Source of the DNA: Azospirillaceae bacterium
Lineage (GTDB): Bacteria; Pseudomonadota; Alphaproteobacteria; Azospirillales; Azospirillaceae
Assembly: GCA_028283825.1 (NCBI GenBank)
Contig: JAPWJW010000003.1
Coordinates: forward strand, 186,001-250,000
Direction of reading: 5' to 3'
Length of the DNA: 64,000 nucleotides
Shown here: piece after piece, positions 28,543-36,699 of the stretch
Position numbering within the stretch: the stretch's first letter is position 1
Layout of the letters: each line of letters begins with the position of its first letter
The notes under the pieces: model-generated
Database searches by the model: none
Told to the model about the DNA's origin: nothing
What the model saw: the letters and a program-made list of their open reading frames with translations, nothing else
Position numbers and translations under genes: made by a program

Positions 28543-28571
28543 GGGCGGGCCGGTTGCCGGTCCGCCCTTTT
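28543..28571 (+). terminator. Rho-independent terminator after chemoreceptor gene
   Basis: The stem GGGCGGGCCGG / CCGGTCCGCCC (one G-U pair) with loop TTG is followed by TTTTG, a few bases after the stop. Confidence 0.8.
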
Positions 28572-28585
28572 GCTTGATCCCAAAC

Positions 28586-28620
28586 GCGAACGGCCCGGAC
28601 ATCGAGTCCGGGCCGTTCGC
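28586..28620. other. Perfect 15-bp hairpin before IS copy 2
   Basis: Arms GCGAACGGCCCGGAC and GTCCGGGCCGTTCGC match perfectly around the loop ATCGA. There is no long T-tract on either strand. It lies 32 bases before the insertion sequence. It resembles a terminator stem and may be the far side of a bidirectional stop. Confidence 0.5.
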
Positions 28621-28652
28621 ATGTGGGCTTTGAGAATCATACCAGCGGCACG

Positions 28653-30157
28653 GTGCTGTTGAAAAAGTCGTGAATGGCTGATTCTCTGGTGGTGTTGAGG
28701 GAGGCATCGCCATGTTGGGCCAGAAGGATCGCCGTCAGCCTGAGCTTTTTGTTGCAGGGTCACTGAGGGATTTGCTGCCTGAAGAGCACGTCCTGGTCCG
28801 GGTGGACAAAGTCCTCGACCTTGGCTGGCTTGAAGGAGAGGTTGGCGACCTCTACAGCGCGACAGCGGGACGCCCTGGCATTGCGCCGGAGGTTGCGGTC
28901 CGGCTGATGTTGGCGGGAATGCTGCTGGGGATCGTGCATGACCGGCGCCTGGTGCGTGAGGCGCAGGTCAATCTGGCGATCCGATGGTTCATCGGCTATG
29001 GCCTGCACGAGGCGGTTCCCGACCATTCCAGCCTGACCCGCATTCGTCAGCGCTGGGGCGGCGAGCGGTTTCGCAAGATTTTCACCCGTACGGTTCAGGC
29101 GTGTATCGCAGCCAAGATCGCCAAGGGTGAGGTTGTTCACATCGACAGTTCGTTGATCCGCGCGAATGTGAGTTGGGAGGCCATCGCTCGCCGTCACGTT
29201 GATGCCGTGGAGACCGCTAATCATCCCGAGGAAGCGGACGGTCCAGGCGCAGGCCCTCCCGCCACAAAGAAAACGAAGACGGAGTATGTCTGCACCAGCG
29301 ATCCCGATGCGACCCTGGCCACCAACAAGACCGGCCGTCGCAGCGAGCCCGCCTACAAGCACCATACCGCCGTTGATGCCGAACGGGGTGTCGTCCTGGA
29401 CGTGGTGATCACCACGGGTGCCGTCCACGATACCAAGGCAGTCGAGGCCCAACTTGATGCCATCACAGCGACAACCGGTGTCGCCATTCAGGCATCCACC
29501 ATGGACGCCAGTTACGCCACCACCTACATCTTCGCGGTTCTGGAGGCGCTGGGTATCGAAGGGGTCATTCCAGCCAAGCCCGAACGGCCGCCGAAGAAGG
29601 GCGTCATCCCGGTTCGGCGCTTCAAACTGGACGCCAGGAACCGAGTGGTCCGCTGCCCCGCCGGCAAGTTGCTTCGCCCGCACGGCAAGCCGGACAGCGA
29701 TAGTTTCCAGCACTACAGGGCCCGGCCTTCCGATTGCCAAGCCTGCCGGCGGCGGACGGGGTGTTTCAGCGAAAACATGAAACGCCGCGCCATCCTACTG
29801 CACAAAAATCACGACGCCCTACTCCGGGCACGGCGAAAATACGCCCGATGGGCCGACCGCGAACGAGCCCTCTACCGCAGCCACCGCATCCGCGTCGAAG
29901 GCTATCATGGCGAGGCCAAATCCTGGCACGGCATGAGACGCGCCGTCCGACGCGGGCTCGCCAACATGCAGATACAAGCCTATCTCGCCGCTGCCGCCGT
30001 CAACCTCAAGCGGCTGGCGGCAGCCCTTATTCTGGCCCTCTCAAGCATCCGGGCCGGCCTGTCTCCGACCGCCAGCCCGACAATGCGACCTCAAAACCAA
30101 CCGCCTTGGCCTGCTTGATCCTCAGATCGCGGCTCCATCGGGCTTCTTCAACAGCCC
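28653..30157 (+). mobile_element. Insertion sequence copy 2 (IS1182-like), 1505 bp
   Basis: This has the same length as copy 1 and is inverted relative to it. The ends are GTGCTGTTGAAAAAGTC (left) and, read inward, GGGCTGTTGAAGAAGCCC (right). A 7-bp target duplication CGGCACG flanks it (28646-28652 and 30158-30164). It sits in intergenic DNA between a hairpin and repeat copy C. A different duplication from copy 1 shows that the two inserted independently. Confidence 0.92.
28712..30118 (+). CDS. IS1182-like transposase, copy 2
   Basis: This 468-residue DDE transposase is intact and differs from copy 1 at a single residue that I could see (Val in place of Ala within DVVITTG) plus one silent base. 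It has the same N-terminal IS1182/IS5-like domain, catalytic Asp in HIDSSL and HTAVDAERG, the likely Glu in YHGEAK, and the Cys-rich insert. The near identity implies recent spread of the element in this genome. ATG 28712 starts about 60 bases inside the left end. Confidence 0.9.
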   Translation: MLGQKDRRQPELFVAGSLRDLLPEEHVLVRVDKVLDLGWLEGEVGDLYSATAGRPGIAPEVAVRLMLAGMLLGIVHDRRLVREAQVNLAIRWFIGYGLHEAVPDHSSLTRIRQRWGGERFRKIFTRTVQACIAAKIAKGEVVHIDSSLIRANVSWEAIARRHVDAVETANHPEEADGPGAGPPATKKTKTEYVCTSDPDATLATNKTGRRSEPAYKHHTAVDAERGVVLDVVITTGAVHDTKAVEAQLDAITATTGVAIQASTMDASYATTYIFAVLEALGIEGVIPAKPERPPKKGVIPVRRFKLDARNRVVRCPAGKLLRPHGKPDSDSFQHYRARPSDCQACRRRTGCFSENMKRRAILLHKNHDALLRARRKYARWADRERALYRSHRIRVEGYHGEAKSWHGMRRAVRRGLANMQIQAYLAAAAVNLKRLAAALILALSSIRAGLSPTASPTMRPQNQPPWPA

Positions 30158-30181
30158 CGGCACGAGTGACTCGTGCCGCTG

Positions 30182-30279
30182 TAGGACGCGACCGCGTCCG
30201 CCGGAAGTTTCTGGGGAACGAAGTGGACCAGAAACTGAGGAAGCCAAGCGACCGGATGGTCGCGCCCGGCGCTTGAGGG
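30182..30279 (+). repeat. Structured dispersed repeat, copy C
   Basis: Hairpin 1 is GGACGC-GACC-GCGTCC. Hairpin 2 has perfect 9-bp arms AGTTTCTGG and CCAGAAACT enclosing AC-GAA-GT. Hairpin 3 is GCGACC-GGAT-GGTCGC. It ends GCGCTTGAGGG. It starts 17 bases after the target duplication of IS copy 2 and lies downstream of rpsU, which is transcribed towards it. Confidence 0.85.
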
Positions 30280-30365
30280 GCGGCATTTGAGCGGTCACGT
30301 TCAAATGCCGCGCGTATCAGCGCGCGCTTGTCCGGCGGGGCTGCCCGCCAAATTGCAGGCATGAC

Positions 30366-30397
30366 AAAAGCCGCCCGCTGAGCTTCAGGGGCGGCTT
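30366..30397 (-). terminator. Rho-independent terminator after rpsU
   Basis: On the minus strand, GCCGCCC / GGGCGGC arms enclose a 12-base loop and are followed by TTTTG. It begins about 30 bases past the rpsU stop. Confidence 0.75.
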
Positions 30398-30427
30398 CGT
30401 CCGTGCGTCTAACAGCGCGTGAGAGGC

Positions 30428-30631
30428 TTAGTAGCCCTCGCGCTCCAGACGCTTGCGCAGCAGCTTGCGGGCGCGGCGGATAGCCTCGGCCTTTTCGCGG
30501 GCGCGCTTTTCCGAGGGCTTCTCGTAGTTGCGACGCAGCTTCATCTCGCGGAAAATGCCTTCGCGCTGCATCTTCTTCTTGAGAGCGCGGAGGGCCTGAT
30601 CGACGTTGTTGTCACGAACCAGCACTTGCAC
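30428..30631 (-). CDS. rpsU: 30S ribosomal protein S21
   Basis: S21 is a small, very basic 30S protein that binds near the platform and helps initiation. The 67 residues start (GTG) [20 protein letters not shown] and end in an Arg/Lys-rich tail ([12 protein letters not shown]), matching the alphaproteobacterial form in full length. The GTG at 30631 is fixed by the family N-terminus. It is a single gene with its own terminator, divergent from the peptide deformylase gene. Confidence 0.95.
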   Translation of the reverse strand: MQVLVRDNNVDQALRALKKKMQREGIFREMKLRRNYEKPSEKRAREKAEAIRRARKLLRKRLEREGY

Positions 30632-30717
30632 GGGACGTCACCACTCCAAACAGAGAAATAAGTAAACGGGTAAAGCCAAGACGCACGGTCGCGCAGGCAG
30701 CCCGATCGGAGGCCGGT

Positions 30718-30746
30718 GGTATAACACAGCCCCCCCACCCTGTGAA
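30718..30746 (-). promoter_or_regulatory. Candidate promoter for rpsU
   Basis: On the minus strand TTCACA and TATACC are separated by 17 bases, about 87 bases before the rpsU start. Apart from this, the 312-base gap between rpsU and def shows only a C-rich tract and the def start region. Confidence 0.45.
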
Positions 30747-30943
30747 GCCCTTCCGGCCGAGGGGACGCGGGGCTCCCATGCGCCAGGCGGGCGGGGGGGC
30801 GACGGGGCCCCAGGCCACCGGGGATGACAGGGGGCGGCGGCCGCTGGAAACTGGCCGCTCGCCGCCTATATCCCATGCAGGGGGACGCCCGTTCCGGCGC
30901 GGCCGATGTCCCATATATAAAGCGACAGCGCGAAGGGGGAAGT

Positions 30944-31483
30944 TTGGCCATCCTGAAGATAGCCCGCATGGGCCACCCGGTGTTGCGACGCCCCGCCGTG
31001 GCGGTGGAGGAACCGATTCCCGCCGTGGTGCGCCAGTTGGCCCAGGACATGATCGAAACCATGATTGATGCCTCGGGCGTGGGCCTGGCCGCCCCCCAGG
31101 TGCATATCGGCTGGCGGGTCATCGTCTTTCGCGTGCCGGCCGACCGCGCCGCCGGCGAAAACGTGGACTCACAGGTCCTGATCAATCCGGTGATCGAGCC
31201 GCTGTCGGATGAGATGCAGTTCGGCTGGGAGGGATGCCTGTCCATCCCCGGCCTGCGCGGCGCCGTGCCCCGCCACAACCGCATCCGCTATCGCGGCCTG
31301 GCGCTGGATGGCACGGTGGTGGAGCGGGAGGCCAGCGGCTTCCACGCCCGGGTGGTGCAGCATGAGTGCGATCACCTGGACGGCGTGCTGTATCTGGACC
31401 GGATGGACGACATGCGTTTCCTCAGCTTCGCCGAGGAATTGAAATATTTCGGCACCGATTCGGTGCCCCGCCTGCCGGGCTGA
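30944..31483 (+). CDS. def: Peptide deformylase
   Basis: The enzyme removes the N-formyl group from new proteins. All three motifs are present in 179 residues: GVGLAAPQ (about 45-52), EGCLS (96-100, metal ligand Cys98) and HECDH (140-144, metal ligands His140 and His144, catalytic Glu141). I choose the TTG at 30944 (AILKIARMGHPVL), preceded by GGGGGA, because homologues begin here; an ORF start at 30824 would add 40 residues without family similarity. The C-terminal KYFGTDSVPRLPG is a little unusual. It may be a second deformylase paralogue, since a def-fmt pair is not present here. Confidence 0.9.
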   Translation: MAILKIARMGHPVLRRPAVAVEEPIPAVVRQLAQDMIETMIDASGVGLAAPQVHIGWRVIVFRVPADRAAGENVDSQVLINPVIEPLSDEMQFGWEGCLSIPGLRGAVPRHNRIRYRGLALDGTVVEREASGFHARVVQHECDHLDGVLYLDRMDDMRFLSFAEELKYFGTDSVPRLPG

Positions 31484-31588
31484 TCTTATCCGGGGCGGTG
31501 GCATCTGCCCGCGGGGCGGGCCTATACTGTGCTCCAGCGCTGCCGGTCCGCCGGCCCTCGTCCGTCTTCCTTCAGGGAAAGCCAGCCC

Positions 31589-32335
31589 ATGGTCCCCGCC
31601 GATCATCCGCCCGTTGATCATTCGACTGAGTCTGTCGTCGAGCCCGCTGCCGCTTCGGCCGGGGCGCCGCCCGATGAACGGCAGGCGCTGCGTGACCGGG
31701 TGTTGCTGGCCGTGCTGCCCAACGTGGCGTTCGATGGCTGGTCGGACGCGGCCCTGCGCCAGGGTGCGAGGGATGCGGAGGTGCCGCCGGCCCAGATCGC
31801 TGCCCTTTTCCCCGGCGGCGTCGCCGACCTGGTGGCGCAGTTCAGCGATTGGGCCGACCGCGCCATGCTGGCCCGCCTGGCCGGCCAGGACCTCTCATCC
31901 TTGAAGGTGCGGGCGCGGGTGGCGCTGGCTGTGCGCACCCGGCTGGAGATCCTGGCGCCGTGGGCGGAGGCGGTGCAGCGCGCCAGCTCTTTCCTGGCCA
32001 TGCCCACCCACGCCGCCCTGGCCGCCCGCCTGCTATACCGCACGGTCGATGCCGTGTGGTACGCCGCCGGCGACACCTCGGTGGACTTCAACTATTACAC
32101 CAAGCGGGCGCTGCTGGCCGGCGTGCAGACGGCCACCGTGCTGTACTGGCTGGGCGACCGGTCGGAGGATCACGCCGACAGCTGGGCCTTCCTGGACCGG
32201 CGGATCGGCAACGTGCTGGCCCTGGGCAAGGGGCTGTCCAGCCTGTCGCTGCCTAAGCTGTCCGCGTTGAAAAGCCTGGGCGGCATCGTCCCGTCGCCCT
32301 TCCGCTTCGCGCGCCATCTGCGGCAAAGGGCTTAA
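31589..32335 (+). CDS. COQ9 family ubiquinone biosynthesis protein
   Basis: This 248-residue protein matches the COQ9 family, a TetR-fold lipid-binding helper of ubiquinone hydroxylation known from mitochondria and alphaproteobacteria. The N-terminal helix-turn-helix-like part (ALRQGARDAEVPPAQIAALF) and the conserved C-terminal DTSVDFNYYTKRALLAGVQ, YWLGDRSEDHADSWAFLDRR are clear. The ATG at 31589 is chosen with AGGGAA 9 bases before it. It lies 106 bases after def in the same direction. A structured repeat (copy D) follows 30 bases after the stop. Confidence 0.9.
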   Translation: MVPADHPPVDHSTESVVEPAAASAGAPPDERQALRDRVLLAVLPNVAFDGWSDAALRQGARDAEVPPAQIAALFPGGVADLVAQFSDWADRAMLARLAGQDLSSLKVRARVALAVRTRLEILAPWAEAVQRASSFLAMPTHAALAARLLYRTVDAVWYAAGDTSVDFNYYTKRALLAGVQTATVLYWLGDRSEDHADSWAFLDRRIGNVLALGKGLSSLSLPKLSALKSLGGIVPSPFRFARHLRQRA

Positions 32336-32364
32336 GCCTGAGCGGGGACGCAGCTCTCTTTCTA

Positions 32365-32465
32365 TAGGCTGCGACCGCAGCCGCCGCAGGTTTCCGGGGA
32401 GCGTTAGCGGACTGGAAACCGAGGATCAGCCAAGGCCACGGATGTGGCCGCCCGGCATCTGAGGG
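32365..32465 (+). repeat. Structured dispersed repeat, copy D
   Basis: Hairpin 1 is GGCTGC-GACC-GCAGCC. Hairpin 2 has arms GGTTTCC and GGAAACC with an inner GC-GTTA-GC. Hairpin 3 is GGCCAC-GGAT-GTGGCC. It ends GCATCTGAGGG, 30 bases after the COQ9 gene stop and just before a bidirectional terminator. Confidence 0.85.
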
Positions 32466-32469
32466 CAGG

Positions 32470-32507
32470 AAAAAAGAAGGGCCCGGACATCACCGTCCGG
32501 GCCCTTT
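32470..32507. terminator. Bidirectional terminator, now separated from the MFS gene by an intron
   Basis: A 10-bp perfect stem GGGCCCGGAC / GTCCGGGCCC with loop ATCACC. The minus-strand side is followed by TTCTTTTTT, the better T-tract, and the plus side by TTTCC. The orientation of the T-tract suggests that it served the minus-strand MFS gene, which now ends 1.9 kb away because of the group II intron. Confidence 0.8.
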
Positions 32508-32512
32508 CCATG

Positions 32513-34353
32513 GTGCGCCCAGCATGGGCGCGTTCTTGAGGGTGGAAGTCCCTCCGTAAGCTGATCACGGTGAACGAAGCGAAACGCAACTGCGAGAGGG
32601 CGACTGATCGTGGGGAGGAAGCGTGGAGCGAAACCACGAGCCGATGAACAAGAACCGGATAGAAGGCGGTGCCGAGCAGGGCGAGCGGGCCATGAACCGC
32701 GAAGCTCTCGTGATCAAGGGTCGGCGCCGTAGATCCGGCGGTTGTGTGGTGAAGGAGCGCGCTCTTACCTGGGGAGATCCCGCCTTATGCCTGAAAGGGT
32801 GACGGTGTCGAGCCGGAGCGGGAAGTCAGCAGAGGTCATAGTAGGGGCCGGTTCAACTGGTGCCGAAGGACCGAACGAGGAGGAGTGTTGATCCACCGTG
32901 GCGATGCGGAAGGCAGAGCGTCAGATGTCCGCGCAAGCGGGGCGGTCGGGAGGGGGGCGAGGTGAAGCCTTGCCCGGGCCCGGCAGCGACGAAGCCTTGC
33001 GCCCGCGCCCGGAAATGGAAAACACGGGGTCAGGGCTGCTGCTGGCGGCCCTGACGCGAGAGAACCTGCAACGGGCTTGGCGACGGGTGCGGTCCAACAA
33101 GGGCGCGGCGGGGGTTGACGGTCTGGACATTGACCAGACGGCGGCCCATCTGCGCACGGTGTGGCCCGCGATCCGGAGCCAGGTGTTGTCGGGGACGTAC
33201 CGGCCTTGGCCGGTACGACGGGTGGCGATCCCGAAGCCGGACGGTGGCGAGCGTGAACTCGGCATCCCGACGGTGACGGATCGCCTGATCCAGCAGGCGC
33301 TGCTGCAGGTGTTGCAGCCGCTCCTTGATCCGAGCTTCAGCGAGTACAGCTACGGCTTCCGTCCGGGGCGAGGGGCGCACGACGCGGTGCTGAAGGCACA
33401 GTCGTACGTCCAGTCGGGCCGGCGGGTTGTGGTTGACGTGGACCTGGAGAAGTTCTTCGACCGGGTGAACCACGACATCCTGATCGACCGTCTCTGGAAG
33501 CGCATTGGGGATGCCGGCATCGTCCGGCTGATCCGGTCGTACCTGGACAGCGGGATCATGGTGGGGGGCGTGGTCCAGGCACGGGAGAGGGGGACGCCGC
33601 AGGGCGGCCCGCTGTCGCCGCTGCTGGCCAACGTCTTGCTCGACGAGGTGGACCGGGAACTGGAGCGCCGGGGTCATCGCTTCGTGCGCTACGCTGACGA
33701 TGCGAACGTTTACGTTCGCAGCCGGAAGGCGGGTGAACGGGTGATGGCGCTGTTGCGGCGGCTCTACGGCCGACTGCGTCTCTCGGTCAACGAGACCAAG
33801 AGCGCGGTGACCAGCGTGTTCGGCCGCAAGTTCCTGGGCTACGGCTTCTGGGTGGCGCCCGGTGGCGTCATCAAGCGGCGGGTTGCCGACAAGCCGCTGG
33901 CGACCTTCAAGCATCGCATCCGGCAGCTGACCCGCCGTTCCGGCGGGAACAGTGTGCAGGAGGTGGTGATGCGCCTGCGTTCCTATGTTCTGGGATGGAA
34001 GGCCTACTTCCGCCTGGCGCAGACACCCCGGGTCTGGAACGACCTGGACAAGTGGATGCGCCATCGGCTGCGGGCCATCCAGCTCAAGCATTGGAAACGG
34101 GGCACGACCATCTACAGGGAACTGAAAGCACTCGGGGCCAAACCCAAGGTGCTCCATCAGGTGGCGGCCAATAGCCGCCGCTGGTGGCGCAACAGCGGGA
34201 TGGCCCTCAATGCCGTCCTCTCCCTGCAATGGGCGGACGCCCTGGGAATGCCCCGTCTCTCTTGACCTCAACTCCTCGAACCGCCCGGTGCGGACCCGCA
34301 TGCCGGGTGGTGTGGGAGGGGAGCGGTCCTCAAGGATCGCCCCCTATCCCGAT
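32513..34353 (+). mobile_element. Group II intron with maturase gene
   Basis: The 5' end has the consensus GTGCG (32513-32517) followed by a GC-rich structured leader of nearly 400 bases. The reverse transcriptase gene sits in the domain IV position. Near the 3' end, ACCGCCCGGTGCGGACCC then GCATGCCGGGTGGTGTGGGA forms a domain V-like hairpin, and the expected end is CCCTATCCCGAT at 34353. Total about 1.84 kb. It is inserted 8 bases beyond a terminator stem, as described for introns of the C group, but I cannot fix the class by eye. The exact 3' boundary is inferred. Confidence 0.82.
32904..34265 (+). CDS. ltrA: Group II intron reverse transcriptase/maturase
   Basis: This intron-encoded protein of 453 residues assists splicing and reverse-transcribes the intron at its target. 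RT motifs run in order: RRVAIPKPDGGERELGIPT, EYSYGFRPGRGAHDAV, VVDVDLEKFFDRVNHD, GTPQGGPLSPLLANV and the active site YADD in FVRYADDANVYVRS, then KFLGYGFW. The maturase domain X follows (YVLGWKAYFRLAQTPRVWND). The protein ends soon after, so there is no HNH endonuclease domain. The ATG at 32904 or a GTG at 32898 may be used; the RT core starts at about residue 35. The frame is intact. Confidence 0.93.
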   Translation: MRKAERQMSAQAGRSGGGRGEALPGPGSDEALRPRPEMENTGSGLLLAALTRENLQRAWRRVRSNKGAAGVDGLDIDQTAAHLRTVWPAIRSQVLSGTYRPWPVRRVAIPKPDGGERELGIPTVTDRLIQQALLQVLQPLLDPSFSEYSYGFRPGRGAHDAVLKAQSYVQSGRRVVVDVDLEKFFDRVNHDILIDRLWKRIGDAGIVRLIRSYLDSGIMVGGVVQARERGTPQGGPLSPLLANVLLDEVDRELERRGHRFVRYADDANVYVRSRKAGERVMALLRRLYGRLRLSVNETKSAVTSVFGRKFLGYGFWVAPGGVIKRRVADKPLATFKHRIRQLTRRSGGNSVQEVVMRLRSYVLGWKAYFRLAQTPRVWNDLDKWMRHRLRAIQLKHWKRGTTIYRELKALGAKPKVLHQVAANSRRWWRNSGMALNAVLSLQWADALGMPRLS

Positions 34354-34379
34354 TGCCGATTCCTTCGCGGGGAAGCGGC

Positions 34380-36050
34380 CTACTTGTCGTGGCTGACTTC
34401 CACGTCCTTGGTTTCCTTCACGAACAGCGTGCCGATCACCAGGGTGATGGCGGCGATGATGATCGGGTACCACAGGCCGGCGTACATCTGGCCGGTGGTG
34501 ACCACGATGGCCAGCGAGATGGCGGGCAGGAAGCCGCCGAACCAGCCGTTGCCGATGTGGTAGGGCAAGGACATGGACGTGTAGCGGATGCGCGACGGGA
34601 ACATCTCCACCAGCATGGCGGCGATGGGGCCGTAGACCAGGGTGACATAGATGACCAGCACCCACAGCAGCAGGGTTAGCATCGGCTTGTTGATGGCGGC
34701 GTCGTCGGCCTTGGCGGGATAGCCCGCAGCCTTCACGGCGTCCGCCACCGCCTTGTCGAAGGCGGCCTTCTTGTCCTTGGCGTCGGGTGCCAGGCCGTCA
34801 TAGGCGGCGATGGTCGTGTCGCCGATCTTGATCTCGGCGGGGGCGCCCGGGGTGCCATCGACCGCGGTGTAGGGCACGCTCTTGCCCACCAGCGCCGCCT
34901 TGGCCACGTCGCAGCTGGACGTGAACTTGGAGGTGCCGGTGACGTTCAGCTGCCAGGTGCATTCCGCCGGGTCGGCCGTCACCGTGGCCGGGCTGGCGGC
35001 CATGGCGGCTTCCAGTGCCGGGTTGCCGAAATGGGTGATGCCCCGGAAGATGGGGAAGTAGGTGATGATGGCCAGGGCCAGGCCGGCCAGGATCACCTTC
35101 TTGCGGCCGATGCGGTCGGACAGCGCCCCGAAGACGACGAAGAAGGGGGTCGCGAACAGCAGGGCGATGGCGGCCAGCGTGTCGGCGGTGTTGGGGTCGA
35201 TCTTCAGTGTGCTCTTCAGGAAGATCTGGGCATAGAACTGGCCGCAGTACCAGACCACCGCCTGGCCGGCGACGACGCCGAACAGGGCCAGCAGCACGAA
35301 CTTCAGGTTATAGAGGTTGCCGAAGCTTTCCAGGATGGGGGACTTGGATGTCTTGCCCTCCTCCTTCATCTTCTTGAACAGCGGCGATTCGTCCAATTGC
35401 AGGCGGATCCACAGGGAAACGGCCAGCAGCAGCAGCGACATCAGGAAGGGGATGCGCCAGCCCCAGGACTCATAGTCCGCCTTGTCCAGGCTGGTGCGGC
35501 AGGCCAGGATGACCAGCAGCGACAAGAACAGGCCGCCGGTGGCGGTGATCTGGATCCAGGCGGTGTAGGCGCCGCGCTTGCCGTGGGGGGCGTGTTCGGC
35601 CACGTAGGTGGCGGCACCGCCATATTCGCCGCCCAGGGCCAGGCCCTGCAGCAGGCGCAAGCTGATCAGCAGGATGGGCGACAGCACGCCCACCGCTTCA
35701 TAGCTGGGCAGGAAGCCGATCAGGGCCGTCGAACCGCCCATGATGACGATGGTGACCAGGAAGGTGTACTTGCGGCCCACCAGGTCGCCCAACCGGCCGA
35801 AGATCAGGGCGCCAAAGGGGCGGACGAAGAAGCCGGCGGCGAAGCCCAGCAGCGTGAACACGTCCTTGGCGCCCTGCGTCGGCAGCCCGGAGAAGAAGCG
35901 GGCGCTGATGATGGCGGCAAGGGAACCGTACAGATAGAAATCATACCACTCGAACACCGTGCCCAGGGACGAGGCGAAGATGACCTTGCGCTCCTCCTTG
36001 GTCATGCGGGTCGAGGCCCCACTGGCACTGCTGCTGGCGATGTTCGCCAT
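34380..36050 (-). CDS. MFS transporter of the metabolite:H+ symporter type
   Basis: This inner-membrane transporter of 556 residues belongs to the major facilitator superfamily, close to the ShiA/ProP-like symporters. The start segment FASSLGTVFEWYDFYLYGSL and the loop motifs GRLGDLVGRKYTF and ALSDRIGRKKVI are typical. Between helices of the second half is a hydrophilic insert of about 115 residues with two Cys (AECTWQLNV, FTSSCDVAK), absent from classical members and expected in the periplasm. GGAGGAA lies 6 bases before the ATG at 36050. The gene's terminator is displaced by the intron. Substrate unknown, probably an organic acid or similar. Confidence 0.87.
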   Translation of the reverse strand: MANIASSSASGASTRMTKEERKVIFASSLGTVFEWYDFYLYGSLAAIISARFFSGLPTQGAKDVFTLLGFAAGFFVRPFGALIFGRLGDLVGRKYTFLVTIVIMGGSTALIGFLPSYEAVGVLSPILLISLRLLQGLALGGEYGGAATYVAEHAPHGKRGAYTAWIQITATGGLFLSLLVILACRTSLDKADYESWGWRIPFLMSLLLLAVSLWIRLQLDESPLFKKMKEEGKTSKSPILESFGNLYNLKFVLLALFGVVAGQAVVWYCGQFYAQIFLKSTLKIDPNTADTLAAIALLFATPFFVVFGALSDRIGRKKVILAGLALAIITYFPIFRGITHFGNPALEAAMAASPATVTADPAECTWQLNVTGTSKFTSSCDVAKAALVGKSVPYTAVDGTPGAPAEIKIGDTTIAAYDGLAPDAKDKKAAFDKAVADAVKAAGYPAKADDAAINKPMLTLLLWVLVIYVTLVYGPIAAMLVEMFPSRIRYTSMSLPYHIGNGWFGGFLPAISLAIVVTTGQMYAGLWYPIIIAAITLVIGTLFVKETKDVEVSHDK

Positions 36051-36110
36051 CGTGACTTCCTCCCATGGATGTCTTCGCTCATTGCGTATTTTAAAATCGC
36101 CGGCGGGCAC

Positions 36111-36606
36111 GAACCACGGACCGGGGCCCTCGTTGGGGCGGCGCCATCATCCCATCGACCGGCCGCTGGGAACGGTCGTTCCCCCGGCAGGGCTCTCACG
36201 GCTATGGCGCTATGGCGTGGAATCGTGCTGTCGGCTGGCCCCCCTTACGCGTCCGTACCCATGACCACGGGGAAACCAACCCCGGGGCCAGACACTCAAC
36301 CGCTTGGCGGGCCCCGTTGGCCGGAGCCTCACGCGGGTGGCGCTGTGCCGCCCCCGCTTCGCTTCAGGTGCCCATCCATTCCCTGCCCGACGCGGCGATT
36401 TGCCGCCTGGACAGAAGGGGATGCGTATTCCCTAAGCCCTGCAAAGGTAGCACCTCAGTCTTGAGGTGACAACATAGCATTATAGCGCCAACGCCCATGG
36501 AATCAGGGGGATAGCCCATCGCCGTCCGGCCCGGGCGCGCATGTCGTAAAAATTTGATGAAGCCTGTTGCAACCGGCGGCGGCACTGGGCAAAGTGCCGC
36601 CCGCGT
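36111..36606. other. Intergenic region between MFS gene and tRNA
   Basis: About 500 bases without an acceptable gene. The only structure I see is a 7-bp hairpin CACCTCA-GTCT-TGAGGTG at 36451-36468, possibly an operator. Codon-like frames here have no ribosome site or family similarity. Confidence 0.4.
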
Positions 36607-36682
36607 GGGCCTGTAGCTCAACGGTTAGAGCCGGCCGCTCATAACGGTCTGGTTGCAGGTTCGAGTCCTGCCGGGCCCACCA
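36607..36682 (+). tRNA. tRNA with anticodon CAU, probably tRNA-Ile2 (lysidine type)
   Basis: The full cloverleaf has 76 bases including encoded CCA. The acceptor GGGCCTG pairs with CGGGCCC; D arm GCTC/GAGC; anticodon stem GGCCG/CGGTC with loop CTCATAA; T arm GCAGG-TTCGAGT-CCTGC. The anticodon is CAU. The acceptor stem and opening GGGCCTGTAGCTCA resemble bacterial tRNA-Ile rather than elongator Met, so it probably reads AUA after lysidine modification by TilS. It is not initiator tRNA because the first base pair is G-C and the three G-C pairs of the initiator anticodon stem are absent. Confidence 0.88.
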
Positions 36683-36699
36683 TTCCCCATATTATCCGC

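Noticed and set aside
19425-30164. A composite transposon formed by the two IS copies
   Set aside because: Each IS has its own, different 7-bp target duplication (CGGGTGG and CGGCACG), showing two independent insertions. The DNA between them is housekeeping (pnt operon).
36111-36606. A gene in the MFS-tRNA gap
   Set aside because: Frames of 65-85 codons exist on both strands but have no ribosome site, no signal or motif and overlap each other.
36607-36682. Initiator or elongator tRNA-Met
   Set aside because: The acceptor stem is of isoleucine type, and the G-C pair at position 1 and the anticodon stem exclude the initiator form.
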